This document shows positions 10,278-21,300 of a stretch of 64,000 nt of DNA, piece after piece. The notes under the pieces were generated by a model. The model ran no database searches. It worked only from the letters and a program-made list of their open reading frames with translations, and was not told the origin of the DNA. The stretch comes from Leishmania mexicana MHOM/GT/2001/U1103 (Eukaryota; Euglenozoa; Kinetoplastea; Trypanosomatida; Trypanosomatidae). Each line of letters begins with the position of its first letter. Within the stretch, counting starts at the first letter, position 1. The stretch covers positions 74,501-138,500 of the forward strand of contig NC_018333.1 of NCBI RefSeq assembly GCF_000234665.1. Direction: 5' to 3'. Both the position numbers and the translations under genes were made by a program.

Positions 10278-13200
10278 TCAACTGGCACCTCTCTCCGAGC
10301 ATGCAACGCTGTGCCGCTGTCGGTGCTGGCAATGCCGCCTCGCTCGTGCGCGCTCGTAGGGGCGCCAGGAGAGCGGCTGGAAAGATGGAGGGTGCACACT
10401 GATCAAGATTATGCCGATGAGGGGGAGAGAGAACGCGAGCATGATCAAGGAGATTATAAGGCTGCTGCTCTCCGCCAGCGGTTCGTAGCGCAGCTTCCCC
10501 GTCTCAAAAGCCTCCACCGATGGGAGCAGCGTGTAGTGCAGCGTCGGCGATGCCTCGAAGAAGAGCGACGCGTTCGCTTCCGTTGCCAAGTAGGTGTACG
10601 GCCACGATGTGTAGGGGAAGGAAGCTTCACTCGCGGCCGCAGTGGCGCTGCGCACCGTGAAAGACACCTGGCACTCCTCCGTTATCATTCCGGTGAGGTT
10701 GACGCGCAACACGGCTGAGTCGAGCGATGAGGAACCTGCCCAGATGAAATTGCCGGCGTCGCGCAGAGGCGAGCCGCACCGCAGCACGGCCGACACTGTT
10801 GCGCAGCGGAGCATGTACGTCAGGAAGGCGGCATGGTACTCGGAGATCCCGCGCATGTGCAGGAGTGAATCCATGGCGTATTGAGAGAGAAGGACGTAGT
10901 CTCGCACGCCGACCGTGAGCACCGTCTGATTCATGAAGAGCCTCGAGTTGTTGGCCAGCGTGATGGTGTGGGTGGGCAGGCGCGATGCACGCAGCTGGAG
11001 GCTGTAGCTGGAGAGGGCGCTGTAAGTGGGCTGAGTAGTTACGGCTGTGGCCCCGCCGCGGGCAGCTGCCATCACGCCGCACTCCTCGGCGCCGAGGCCC
11101 GTGGTGTACTGCAGGGCCACCGAGAGGTCAAGCGACTCGGTAGTTGCAGTGATCGTCAGGAGCGGAACGGTGAGACCGTACATGCAGGTCACTGACCCCT
11201 CCAGCGACGTCGTCGCAGGCAGCCCCGTGGCGGGTTCGCCGGTGCCCCTGCCGTACCCGCCGAGGGGGATGCCATAACCGGCCACCACGTTCGAGTCCAC
11301 AAGAAGACGGCCTGGCGATCGCAGGTACGAGCGCGGTGCGGCCGGGCCGGCTGGACGGCGTAGACACGCACGCACTGGTTGACCGGACAAAGACGTCACG
11401 TTGCCCAAGGCACGCTGCGGCACGCACGCGCACGTGTTGCGCTCCGGTGTGGCGCTCAACACCGAGTAGGAGCCACTTGTGCACGCCGCACACACAGGCA
11501 TAGCAGAGGTGCCACCCGCCGCGACGCCATAGCCATAGCCGGAACGGCAAACGCCATCGAGTCCTCTGGATTGGCGCACCGACAAGGCGCTGAGCGCCGC
11601 ACTCACTTTGGCGGTGACGGCAGAAAAAGGGGCCACGTACAGGCCAAGCGAGTGCACGTCTGTAAGGGCCTCCACGTCTCTGCCTTGCTGCTCGACAAAG
11701 GCCTCCGCCTGCGATCGCCACGTAGCCTCAGCTCTGCTCAGCGCTTCGTGCAGTGGGGTGACAGGGGACGCCGTGCTCGAGAGTCGTGTCACCATCCCTG
11801 GCACGTAGTCGTAGTGCAGTGGCAGCGCGGCGAGTTTCGAGCTGCTGCTGGCGAGGAGAGGTGGACTCTTGAGCACCCATTGCTCGCGCTCCACGTAGCC
11901 CGCCACCCACCCTGCCACGGAGAGGTACATCGTCGTTTTGGCCGACGGCGGGGACATCATCTGTGACTGCCTCCACAGCGGCCAGTCCACTGTCACCGGG
12001 TTGCCAAGCACCGCCCCATCCTTGTAGAAGACTACCGTGCTCGTCGAGCGGCTCAGCACGACGCGGTAGGTGGTCTTGGCGAGGTGGTCGACAGCCATAG
12101 ATGTGACACTCCACTGCCATGGGGCACTGAGCACCGTGAGCGACGACGGGGCAGGGGCCGTGGAAGGCGCCTTGGTACGGTCGCCCGAGGCGGGGGTGGC
12201 GTCGGCGCTCTGCGGAGTGGCTAAAATGGACACATTCAGCAACAGCCGCAGCGTGAAGGTGACGGAGGGGGGCGGTGCTGCGCCAGTGGCGGAGGTGGTG
12301 GTGGCTGTGTCACCGCCCTCGGGGCACTGATAGCTGGAGACAAGCGACCACGACAACCGCGACTGTGATGCGACTCCCTCGCCACCCTCTCGCAGAGCAA
12401 CCAGCACATGTGCAATAGAGGTGTTGGCAGCGCCGGTGCCCGACGCCCGCTGCTGAGAACGAAGTAGCGACGTGTGCATCTCCCACAGCAGCGTGGCATT
12501 CAGCTGCATCGCCGCCTCCCAGGCAGCACCGTCGTGATGTGGCGGCAGACCCGCAGACAACGTCGCAGTTGCGGAGGCAGCGGAGACGGAGAGGGGTTGC
12601 AGCAGCAGTCCCACCGTCCGCAACGCCTCCGCTGGCACAGCAGAAGACACGACGCGATGCATCAGCGCAAACTGGCACGACATCGGCTCGTCCGTCGTGC
12701 CACTACCAACGAACGCGAACACGCGTGCGTCGTGCGACTGAGCAGGGAAGCTGGAGGGCAGCAACGATGCAGGCCCCACACACGTGTCGTACCAGCCGCC
12801 GTTGCGCTTGTCATTGATGACTGCAGTGGTGTTGTAGAACAGGCCCGGAGTCGACACGCAACTGCTGTGCAGCGGCGCCTGGTAGACGTCGATACAGGCG
12901 TATCGGCAAGCAGCCTTGGCGTTGTCGAGTCCTGGGCTGGGGCTGCCAGCGAGCACAGCGCCAGCAGGAAGTGCGGGGCAGCCGTGCATGAGGCCGTCAC
13001 CTGGGCAATAGACAGGCGTCCCGGCCCTCAGCAATGCTGAGCAGGCGGACGGGCATGCCCCGCAAGCCGCCATGTCGGGCTTTGCGTAGGTGCCGGCAGC
13101 GCATGTCTCTGCAGCCTGTGAGCCGACAAGAATGCCGCGGCGGGCCTCCTTCGACGCTGCGCGGCCCAACGTCTTGCCCAGAGCTTTGCGAGCGGCAGGG

Positions 13201-15038
13201 TCAGCCGTGCACGGCTCCTTGGGCACGGAGGCAACGACGCTCGGCGTGTAAAGAGACGTTTGGCTTGTAAAGCTGGTCGACGCCTGCTGAAACATCGTCC
13301 AGGCGATGGCTTCGCTAGAGGCGGAAGCCGTGGCGTCAGTGGATCGTGTCGGCAGCAATACCGTCGACTCGTAACGCGTAATACCGGGCACAGTGTCCGA
13401 GGTGGGCTTCACGGCACGCATCTGATCCATGTCCCAGAGAAGAACGAGAGAGTCCCTGACGGTGATCCCTGAGGCCTCTGCGCGTGCCTTCAGCAGCGCC
13501 TGGGCACAGTCGGATGGAGAGGTTACTGCGACAGAGGTGAGAGGTGTCGTTGCGTCGAGAAAGGCGGCCAGACACGCCACGAACGCTTTCTCGCTCCTTG
13601 GCAGCGATTCAGTCAAACGTGTCACGCGTGCTGTAGTGGCCGCTTGGAATGCTGTAGCATTGGCCATGGCATGCGCCACCGAGCCCTCTCGCATCGTCCG
13701 CATCGCCCACGCCTGCATGTGAGTCGCGGGCTCCACCCACACCGAAGAGGATGCGTCCAGGAACGGTGCGTCAAAGAGGGCGGTGACGGAAAAGACGTAT
13801 GTCGTGGTTACGCAGTAGGTGTGCTGCAGGAGCTGCAAAGCAAGCGCATCCGTCTGTTTCTCGCTGAGGGTGTCCGCACCGCTGCCGCTGGATAAAGCCG
13901 CCTCCAGGCTGTCGAGCGCGTCCTCCATGTAAACGACAAGACGCGCGAAGGTTCGAAGTCCGCGCTTGCTGCTCGTCAGAGAGTACCGCAGCTGCGGCCA
14001 CGCGTCCACTATTGGACACGATACCTTTGGCGCAGGTCCCGGCTCACCCGTGATGAGCTCAGTCGCTGCGTTGTCGAGCGATGGCGCCACTTGCGACGGC
14101 GTCAGCGTTGCGACGGCAAGGCGGTAAAGCAGCGTCCACTTGCGCTGAAGTTGCGGCACGTACGTGGACCACAGGTAGCTGCCCCACTGCTCTGCCACCG
14201 CTCGCTGCATGTCCGCTGCCTCCGCTGCATCCGACAAGTTCAGAGGGGCGGCGCTGTAGGCGCGCGCTGCCTGTTCAGCGTGGGCAAGAGCGTCCACTAC
14301 ACGAGGCACTGCAGTCCGCAGCCACGCTCGCTGGGGAAGGTAGTCGCTCACAAACGCCGTGAGCAGCTCCGCTGCACACAAGCCCTTGGCGGAAAGGATC
14401 AGTGACTCGTCGTCGCGCGTGGCATTCGCCGTGGCGGCGAGGGAGTGTGCCGTCCAATTGGCGTGCAACGCGTCGAGTTCGCCCAGCACGCACTGTGCGG
14501 GCGACGACTTCAGTACTCCTGCGCAGGTGCCCAGAGAAGTGGGAGTGGTGAGCGTTGTGTAGCACCCTTGCCGCAGGTCGAGTCTGCCGGCCACACGGGC
14601 GGTGAGCGATGCGGCATCACCTGTTGACTCCGCCGCCGATGGCGACACGAGGTACACAGGGCTGAACTGCGCATCGAACATGGAAAAGGTGAACGGAGCA
14701 GTTATTCCGCCTGCAGATGTGCGTGTATGCGCACACACCGGACCCGAAGGGCCGGCGGGGCTCTCTGCTGTTTCGCCCTTCACGACGTAGGCGAATCCAC
14801 CCGCACTCCAAACAGGCGCCAACACCGCCTCTGAGAGCTGCATGAGGTTGGTGAAGGCCGTTACCGCGTTCATGCTCTCGTCGGTAAGCGCGGGTGCGAT
14901 TCGCTCCGCATTCGAGGGTGGCGGCTGTCCGGTGGCACGTAGCGCGGCACCAGAGCCGCCACAGCTTGGCCCCAGTAGCAGCAGTAGAGGCAGCAGCGCC
15001 AACCACGCGCCGGCATGGCCAGCCCGTCGACGCAGCAT
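10278..15038 (-). CDS. Large type I membrane protein with Cys-rich modules
   Basis: 1586 residues. It starts with a clear signal peptide (basic residues, then a Leu-rich core at about 11-24). It has a very large, Ala/Ser/Thr-rich extracellular or luminal region, a single hydrophobic span at about 1524-1546, and a short, strongly basic tail of about 40 residues. Two cysteine clusters with C-x-x-C and G-x-Y spacing, near residues 640-690 and 1150-1190, resemble ephrin-receptor/TNFR-like or GCC2/GCC3 repeats. Many N-x-S/T sites suggest glycosylation. I do not recognise a family beyond conserved trypanosomatid hypothetical proteins. A surface, flagellar-pocket or endosomal receptor-like role is a guess from topology. 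The ATG is good: an AG with a purine-strand tract lies about 30 nt upstream. Confidence 0.85.
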   Translation of the reverse strand: MLRRRAGHAGAWLALLPLLLLLGPSCGGSGAALRATGQPPPSNAERIAPALTDESMNAVTAFTNLMQLSEAVLAPVWSAGGFAYVVKGETAESPAGPSGPVCAHTRTSAGGITAPFTFSMFDAQFSPVYLVSPSAAESTGDAASLTARVAGRLDLRQGCYTTLTTPTSLGTCAGVLKSSPAQCVLGELDALHANWTAHSLAATANATRDDESLILSAKGLCAAELLTAFVSDYLPQRAWLRTAVPRVVDALAHAEQAARAYSAAPLNLSDAAEAADMQRAVAEQWGSYLWSTYVPQLQRKWTLLYRLAVATLTPSQVAPSLDNAATELITGEPGPAPKVSCPIVDAWPQLRYSLTSSKRGLRTFARLVVYMEDALDSLEAALSSGSGADTLSEKQTDALALQLLQHTYCVTTTYVFSVTALFDAPFLDASSSVWVEPATHMQAWAMRTMREGSVAHAMANATAFQAATTARVTRLTESLPRSEKAFVACLAAFLDATTPLTSVAVTSPSDCAQALLKARAEASGITVRDSLVLLWDMDQMRAVKPTSDTVPGITRYESTVLLPTRSTDATASASSEAIAWTMFQQASTSFTSQTSLYTPSVVASVPKEPCTADPAARKALGKTLGRAASKEARRGILVGSQAAETCAAGTYAKPDMAACGACPSACSALLRAGTPVYCPGDGLMHGCPALPAGAVLAGSPSPGLDNAKAACRYACIDVYQAPLHSSCVSTPGLFYNTTAVINDKRNGGWYDTCVGPASLLPSSFPAQSHDARVFAFVGSGTTDEPMSCQFALMHRVVSSAVPAEALRTVGLLLQPLSVSAASATATLSAGLPPHHDGAAWEAAMQLNATLLWEMHTSLLRSQQRASGTGAANTSIAHVLVALREGGEGVASQSRLSWSLVSSYQCPEGGDTATTTSATGAAPPPSVTFTLRLLLNVSILATPQSADATPASGDRTKAPSTAPAPSSLTVLSAPWQWSVTSMAVDHLAKTTYRVVLSRSTSTVVFYKDGAVLGNPVTVDWPLWRQSQMMSPPSAKTTMYLSVAGWVAGYVEREQWVLKSPPLLASSSSKLAALPLHYDYVPGMVTRLSSTASPVTPLHEALSRAEATWRSQAEAFVEQQGRDVEALTDVHSLGLYVAPFSAVTAKVSAALSALSVRQSRGLDGVCRSGYGYGVAAGGTSAMPVCAACTSGSYSVLSATPERNTCACVPQRALGNVTSLSGQPVRACLRRPAGPAAPRSYLRSPGRLLVDSNVVAGYGIPLGGYGRGTGEPATGLPATTSLEGSVTCMYGLTVPLLTITATTESLDLSVALQYTTGLGAEECGVMAAARGGATAVTTQPTYSALSSYSLQLRASRLPTHTITLANNSRLFMNQTVLTVGVRDYVLLSQYAMDSLLHMRGISEYHAAFLTYMLRCATVSAVLRCGSPLRDAGNFIWAGSSSLDSAVLRVNLTGMITEECQVSFTVRSATAAASEASFPYTSWPYTYLATEANASLFFEASPTLHYTLLPSVEAFETGKLRYEPLAESSSLIISLIMLAFSLPLIGIILISVHPPSFQPLSWRPYERARARRHCQHRQRHSVACSERGAS

Positions 15039-15067
15039 GATGGGTCTCCCTCCTCTGTGCGACGAGG

Positions 15068-15080
15068 CTAGAAGAGAAAG
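15068..15080 (-). promoter_or_regulatory. Possible trans-splice acceptor of the 1586-residue gene
   Basis: Minus-strand pyrimidine-rich stretch leading to AG at 15069-15068, about 30 nt before the ATG. A second AG candidate lies slightly further upstream, so the exact site is uncertain. Confidence 0.4.
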
Positions 15081-16680
15081 GTATCTGTAGCAAGACGAGA
15101 GCCAGAGAAGGGGGAGGGAGAGACGAGGTACAAGAGCCTTCGAGAGAGAGGCTGGAAGAAGAATGTGTCAAAGCCTTCGACTGATCACGCACACGCACAC
15201 GCACAGAGAGAGAGACGGGTGGGCTCACAGCAGCGCGAGCGTGTGACAAACAACAGAGGCGCGGCAAGGCAGTAGAAAGAGCAGAAAAGTACGCCCAACG
15301 TGTGCCTCCTTCGAAGTGGCGAAGGGAGGGGGAGGGGGAGGGAAAGTCGTGAGCGGGAAGGCGGTGGTCAGGTGGGGCAGGGTGCTTTCATGAAAGCGAG
15401 ATTGCCCACACACACGCACAGACACACAGACAGACGCCGCTCAGGGACTATATATTTAATAGGTGTGTGTGTGCGTATTATATATATATATATATAATGT
15501 AATGCTGGGAGAAAGAAGGGAAGAGGCGTCAACGTCAGAGAAGGGCAGGAGAGAAGCGAATAGGTGCGCACACTCCGTGCAAAGGTGCGGCTGCCTCGTG
15601 TCTGTCCGCGAGGTGCGGCGGTGCGGTTGGCGGGGAGGAAAATTCGTGTCAAGACGCATACATCCGTGCGAGCGGAGTTCGTGAACGAGGGAGGGGCGAC
15701 AGTGAGCCAAAAGACGCGTTTGGGTAACCGAATTATCGAAGGCAAGATGTGTGCGTGTGTGTGGGGAGGAGGTATGGTGGAAGTAGGTCAGATGCATTCG
15801 AGAGGGGCGAAACACGAGAGAGCGAGAAGAGAGTGGCCGGTCGACAGCGATCATGCAAAAGAACACTGAGGCAGTGTGGAAGAGGGGGGGGCGATGCATC
15901 CTGCGGCCAAGGCACTTGGCAGTCGTGGGGGAGGGGAGGATATGGCACGCCCGCTCGTGAAGGTTACTGGGTCCATCACCTCGCACATGACGAGTACTAA
16001 AGCGCAGTCTCACTGGAGGATCGTAATCACCACGGCGTATGGCAGTGGGCACGTGCGTGGGCAGAACTCGTAGAGGGAGAGGGGACAGTCACGTTTTGCA
16101 CGGCTGATATTGGCCCCCCTCCCCTCCCCTCTCCTCACTGTCTCCGCACAAGCGCGATGAAGTTCGCCTCTTCGCTTAAGCTTTTCTGCGCTTCATCGTC
16201 TGAGTTTGTTACGTCACCCTCCGTGATCATTCTGTGTGGCCTCTATGAGCTCAGGCACGCGTGAGACACGAACACGCACGCACGCGGGCATTGGTCCACT
16301 TGTCCGTCACGCAACAAAGTAAAAGAGCCCCCGGCGGCGATACTCCCGACGGCAGCACCACAAGCACATCACGTCTGTGCAGAGTGGCGGGAGAGGGAGA
16401 AGGGGGGCTGATGGCGGAGACAAGAGAAGCATGGGGGTGGCGAGGGCCGCCTTCAGCCGCCAAACAGCAGCGCATAAAACACCACTGCGGTGCTTGCGCG
16501 AGGCACAGAAGCGCCAGCAGTGCACCCCTGCGGGTGTATGTGCACCTGTACAGGTGGGCGGCCACAGCCACGGAGATCATGCGCCAGTGCATCTGTGGCC
16601 AAACCGTCTGTCTACACTCGAACATCCCCCGTCTACCTACCCCACAGGTCTCCAATCAAGCCTCCCTCTGCTCTCCAGGC
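15081..16680. other. Intergenic region
   Basis: About 1.6 kb with no supportable gene. It holds a TA microsatellite (15478-15496), CA/GA-rich runs and a G-rich segment near 15319-15340. It should be the 3' UTR of the small gene at 16681-17127 plus the spacer. Confidence 0.5.
15478..15496. repeat. (TA)n microsatellite
   Basis: About nine consecutive TA units in otherwise GC-rich DNA, preceded by a short GT-rich run. It lies in non-coding sequence. Confidence 0.9.
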
Positions 16681-17127
16681 TCACTTGAGGTACTCCTCAC
16701 CTAGCAGGAGCTGGTCGCGCTCGTCCACGAAGGCCAGCGACTCACCAGCCCACTCGTCCGCCTCCCCTTCACCGAAGGGCCTGTCCAGGGAGACGGTGTC
16801 GTACGGTGTGTCGGCGTCGTCGTTGGAGTCCCAGTAAAAGTGAGTGAGACGATCCGCGTCCACGTCCTGAACGTCGAAGAAGGCGTTGGAAATGTCCTCC
16901 GTGTTACTATCATGCGGGTTGCGCTGTTGAGCGTAGCCGCGCCTGCCCTCCCGCAAGGAGCCGGCGTAGCTCAAGGGCGTCACCGAGGAGGAGGTCAAGG
17001 AGGCGCTGTTGGGCAGCGCCAGCGCGGTGCTGGAGGCGCGGCTCAGGACACCACGGTAGAGCCGCGTGCCACTCAGCGACGGCGCCACGTAGCAGCTCGC
17101 ACGGCAGAGAAGTCCTGATAACGCCAT
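16681..17127 (-). CDS. Small conserved-type hypothetical protein, possible mitochondrial
   Basis: 148 residues from the ATG at 17127; the frame is open 12 codons further to a GTG. The N-terminal half is rich in Ser, Ala, Leu and Arg with no acidic residue for the first 50, like a mitochondrial presequence. The C-terminal half is markedly acidic, with many Asp/Glu and aromatic residues, ending in a Leu/Glu-rich segment. I do not recognise a domain. The sharp basic-to-acidic change, a Leishmania-like composition and position between two clear genes support a real gene; function unknown. Confidence 0.65.
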   Translation of the reverse strand: MALSGLLCRASCYVAPSLSGTRLYRGVLSRASSTALALPNSASLTSSSVTPLSYAGSLREGRRGYAQQRNPHDSNTEDISNAFFDVQDVDADRLTHFYWDSNDDADTPYDTVSLDRPFGEGEADEWAGESLAFVDERDQLLLGEEYLK

Positions 17128-18325
17128 TGAACGTGCTTCGGTCCGCAGGATTCGCTCACGCACGTTCGACCGAAGATCAGGAAAAGTGCTGTGGCGCAGA
17201 GGATTTTATGTGGCCGCCGTCGCGCAGGACTCGCGAGAGAGCTTCACGGTGTGGTGCTCCCTCCCTTTCGTATCTGCGCGAGGGTCAGCGTGTATGCCTG
17301 TGCCTTCACAGGTGCACTCTGCAAGCCACGTCGCCTGACGCTCGCACACCGTCCGCTCTTTGACGCACGCTGAAGCGATACGGACGCCAACGACAGTCCC
17401 CCGTCACTCCCCTCTTGCCCGCCGGCTCTATCGGAGCGGGTGTGGTGTGCTGCACGTACGAGAAAAGATGCCACGAAAGGAGAAACCGGAAAAGGGCACG
17501 AGACAGTGGCGCGCTCGCTCTTCCACTTTCGTCGGCGCTTGTCTGGCGAGTTCGCGAGCCTGTGCCCTTACGGGAGCTGTGCGGAAAGGGAAGGGCAGTG
17601 GGTGGCGACGTAACGGTGGTGGCACCCACAGACACAATGCGGGTGCCCTGCGGTGCAGCACCCAGCAGGCCAGTGAGGAAGGAGATACAACAGAAACTGT
17701 TTCTCACGGGAAGCGAGAGAAACTGATGTGAAGGGCGTCTATGGTGTGTGCGGGTGCGCCTGTCTCTCCCTCGTGCGTACGCGTGCGCGTGTGCCTGCCG
17801 AGGGTCACACGGAAGCGATGCGAGAGAGGAAGAGAGAGAAGGGGGAAGGACGCGGGGATGGGGTGAGCAGGCTCCTCAGCTCAGGGGCGGTGGGCGGGGG
17901 TAGAGAGGGAGGGAGGGACAGACAGAGCGATAACCAAGGGTGGACGCATCGGCTTGCACATAAACTGGCGCTGATGGGGCGCCGTTCCAGAGGACGGAAA
18001 GAGAAAAAGGCAAAAGGAAACGACGGGCCGTCGCCGCGGAGTCGGGGAGGCACCAGTGCACTGCACTGGTCCAGCGGGGCACGCGCGCCAAGGACAGGGA
18101 GGAGGAGAGAAGGGAGAAGCGCAATGCGGCCAAGAAAGATTGACGAGAAACGGCACAACAACAGCGCAAGAAGGCGCGAATACAGGACCGAGAATCGGGC
18201 CACGGAAGCAACTATGTAAGAGAAAACGAAACAAAAGGCGCCGGACACATACACGCAAGTGCGAAGCGGGCGGAGGGAGAAGCACTCGACTTGGTGCGTG
18301 GAGCAGAAGGAAATCGTGTCGCGCG
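17128..18325. other. Intergenic region
   Basis: About 1.2 kb downstream of the FKBP15-like gene's stop codon and upstream of the small hypothetical gene. It contains G/A-rich plus-strand sequence around 17822-17920 and no frame with a recognisable domain. Confidence 0.5.
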
Positions 18326-21300
18326 TCATTCGCTGTGCTCACTGCCACTGCTACTATCAAACAGCCTCGGCTTCTGGGTAGCGCTTCCTGCAGTTGATTG
18401 CTTGGTGGTGGGTCCGCGAGCAGAGTGTGGCACGCTCGTCGGCGACTTCTGAGACCCCTGACCGCTAGCCATGTCACCTATGAGGTCTTCACCGATGTCG
18501 CTGGAGTCGGAGCCAAACGAGCGCAGACTCCTTCGCTGCGTCGAGGACAGTGCATCTCTGTCTGCCGCTGCCCCCTCCTCCCGCTCTGCGGGGTCGCGCT
18601 GCAACGGCAACGCAGTGACAGGCGGAGCAGCATCACCGGCCCTCTGCACCGCAGAGGTGGACGGCGTTCGCAAAGATAAAGAAGTGCTCTCACACGCCGA
18701 CGAAGCGCTGCGTTGATCAGACATGTGCTGTCGGTCGACCTCTGCCGCCTCAGGCGACGGCGGCGGTGCGTCATCAGACTCCGCTGTAATCGCCAGTGTA
18801 GGAGCTGCCGAGGATTCGGCGTGTAATGAGCGGCGTGGCGGAGGTGGAGCAGCGACTGTGGCAACTGCATGAAAAGCGCTGGCACTAGGCCCCGTCACAG
18901 CCTCCGACAAGGCGTCCGCTCCGTCTGGCGGCGGAAGGGGCGGCGGTTCACTGGAGAAGAATGCGCCTGTGGTCATCGCCAGCACCCCGTCTCTCAGACG
19001 GTTAGATCCATCACTCCCACTGCTGTGATCGCCCCACGCAGCACGCGGAGGATCGGCGAAGCCAAAACCGACCTCTGCCGCTGGCGGCGGCAGTGGAGCT
19101 GGTGACGAGTCCACGTGCTGCAGCGCGACAGCGGGGTCGACGGATGATTTGGCAACTGCAACACCGTGTGAAGGTACCGGCGCACCGGCCGCCTCGGGTG
19201 TCGTCGCGCTCTCATCAGCCGTCGACGTTCGGCCTTCGACGGCGTGGGTCGATGACGGTGGAGAAAGAGCGTGGCTTGCGCTGCAAGGTGAGGGAGGAGG
19301 GCTGGCTGACGTCTCCTCTGCCAACGGAGGGGGCGATGGCGCGCTGTGCATGGTCTCCATAGGTGAAGGGCAGAAGACGGTAGCAGGGTCGCCCTCTTCC
19401 TGTGGCGACCCAATCGGCGGTGCTGCCGCCGCTTCAACAGAAGAAACAGCAGTTGCAGCTGCGAGGCGCCAGCGCTCTGCCGCATCCGCTGCCTCCCGCA
19501 TCAAGGTCTGCCGCGCCGCCGTCTCTTCAGTCAAGAGACGCTGCTGTTCCGCGTGCTGTGCACTGAGTTGCTGCGCGGCGCGAAGGGAGTAGGCACATTG
19601 AAATTCCAGGCCACTGCAGGACATGTAAGCCTCCGCCTCCAGGCCGGCACGGGCGGCCTCCTCCTCCTCTTCAAACAGACGCAGGGCAGAGGAACATGCC
19701 GCAGCCCATTGCTGCTGGGCCTCTTCTGGCAGTAGCCGCCGCCGTCTCTGTTCTTCGGACACCAGCTCATCTCGTGCCTGCATCTCCTCATGCAACAGCA
19801 TCACCTGCGCCCGCAGCTGCGATGCACAGAGCTGCACCACCCCCTCGCCGCCGTCCATGTACTCCTTCCAAAGCTCCTCGCGTGCCGCCGCCTCCTCGCC
19901 CTTCAAGTTCTCCTGCGCCCTGCGCTGAGCAGCCAACCATTCCTCAATCTCGTGAATGGTCGACCACCACTGCTGCTGCACTGACCACCGCTCTTGCGCC
20001 TCCTCCGCACAGCAGTCAAAGAGCGCGCGGCCGCCGTGCTTCTGCGCGTACAGTTGCGCCACCACCTCTAACGTTGCATCGTGCGCCGCTATTAGCGGAT
20101 GCAGCCACTCGCGGTCGAAGTGGACGCATGCGCCTTTCGTGTATAGGTCCAGCATGTCATCCCAGAGCCATCGCTGGCGCTGCGCGATGCAGCGGATGCG
20201 GGTTTGCCGCCAGTGGTCGAGCTGGAACTGCAGATCCACCCGCACCGGGCCACCAGTCCCGTCACTGCCCTCGTCGCCGTCGTCGCTTGCGTAGCTCGCC
20301 TGCTCAGCGGTTCGCACCGCCTCCATCATTTTCAGAAGCTCATCTTGGGTGCACGGGTGGGTGGCGTAGCTGAGCAGCGCACGCCAGTGCTGACTCACGG
20401 TGTCCCGCGCCGTGCGGCACCATGTCTGCCACTGCGAAAGCTTGTAGTGCAGATCCGTCTGCTTGCGCGTCGCGGAGGCGAGTTGCGCCTCCAGCTCAGT
20501 CACCTTGCCACCCAGAGTGCGGCGCAGTGCCATGGCGGACTCGATGCTTCGGCGTACCTCCTCTTTGCGTGTTTCGACCTCCGTCTTGGCCCGCTGCAAG
20601 TTCAGCCGCAGCTCGTCCTGGTGTCCCAGCAGGTCTGTCTCTGCGACCCGGCGGCCCTCCGCCTTGCCGTCGCGCAGACCTCGCATAAACTGCTCCTCAG
20701 CAAGTCGGCAGCGATCCACCTGATATTGCCTCTCGCGTGCGTCCAGCGCATCAACAATGTCCTTACGCAGTATATCCGCGTCGGTGGCGCGGTGGCTGCG
20801 CTCGTCCTCCATCACCTGCAGGTAGCGCAGGCGCTCCCGCTCCGCCAAGGCGCGCGCGGCGGCCAGCTTCCCGTCAGTTAGTCGATGTTGAGCCTGTGCC
20901 TTGCAAATCGCCTCCTCGGTGGAGGACGACTTGGAGACCAACGTTGCGCTGCGGCGCCGCTCTTCGCTGAGGGACTCCTCAATCGTAGAGATCCGCTCCG
21001 CCAAGCCCTTAGACTGGATCTCATGAACGTCGAAGCGACCCTGCAACTGGCGCAACTCCTCGCTTGAGGCGTCGATGTAGCGACGCAGCGCTGCGACGCG
21101 CCGCTGTAGATCTTCCTGCTCCTGTTCCTTCACACGAAGCTCATCCTTCAGCTTTACGAGCTGCCGCTCCCGCTCCAGCCGCGCTTCCATAGCCTTGGTG
21201 GCACCGTTGTTCTTCTCCTCCAACAGCCTCTGCGAGTCACTCACAGCGCGATCGATACGCTGCTGAAGTTCTTTGCTGCGAGACTCAAGAACCTGCATGG

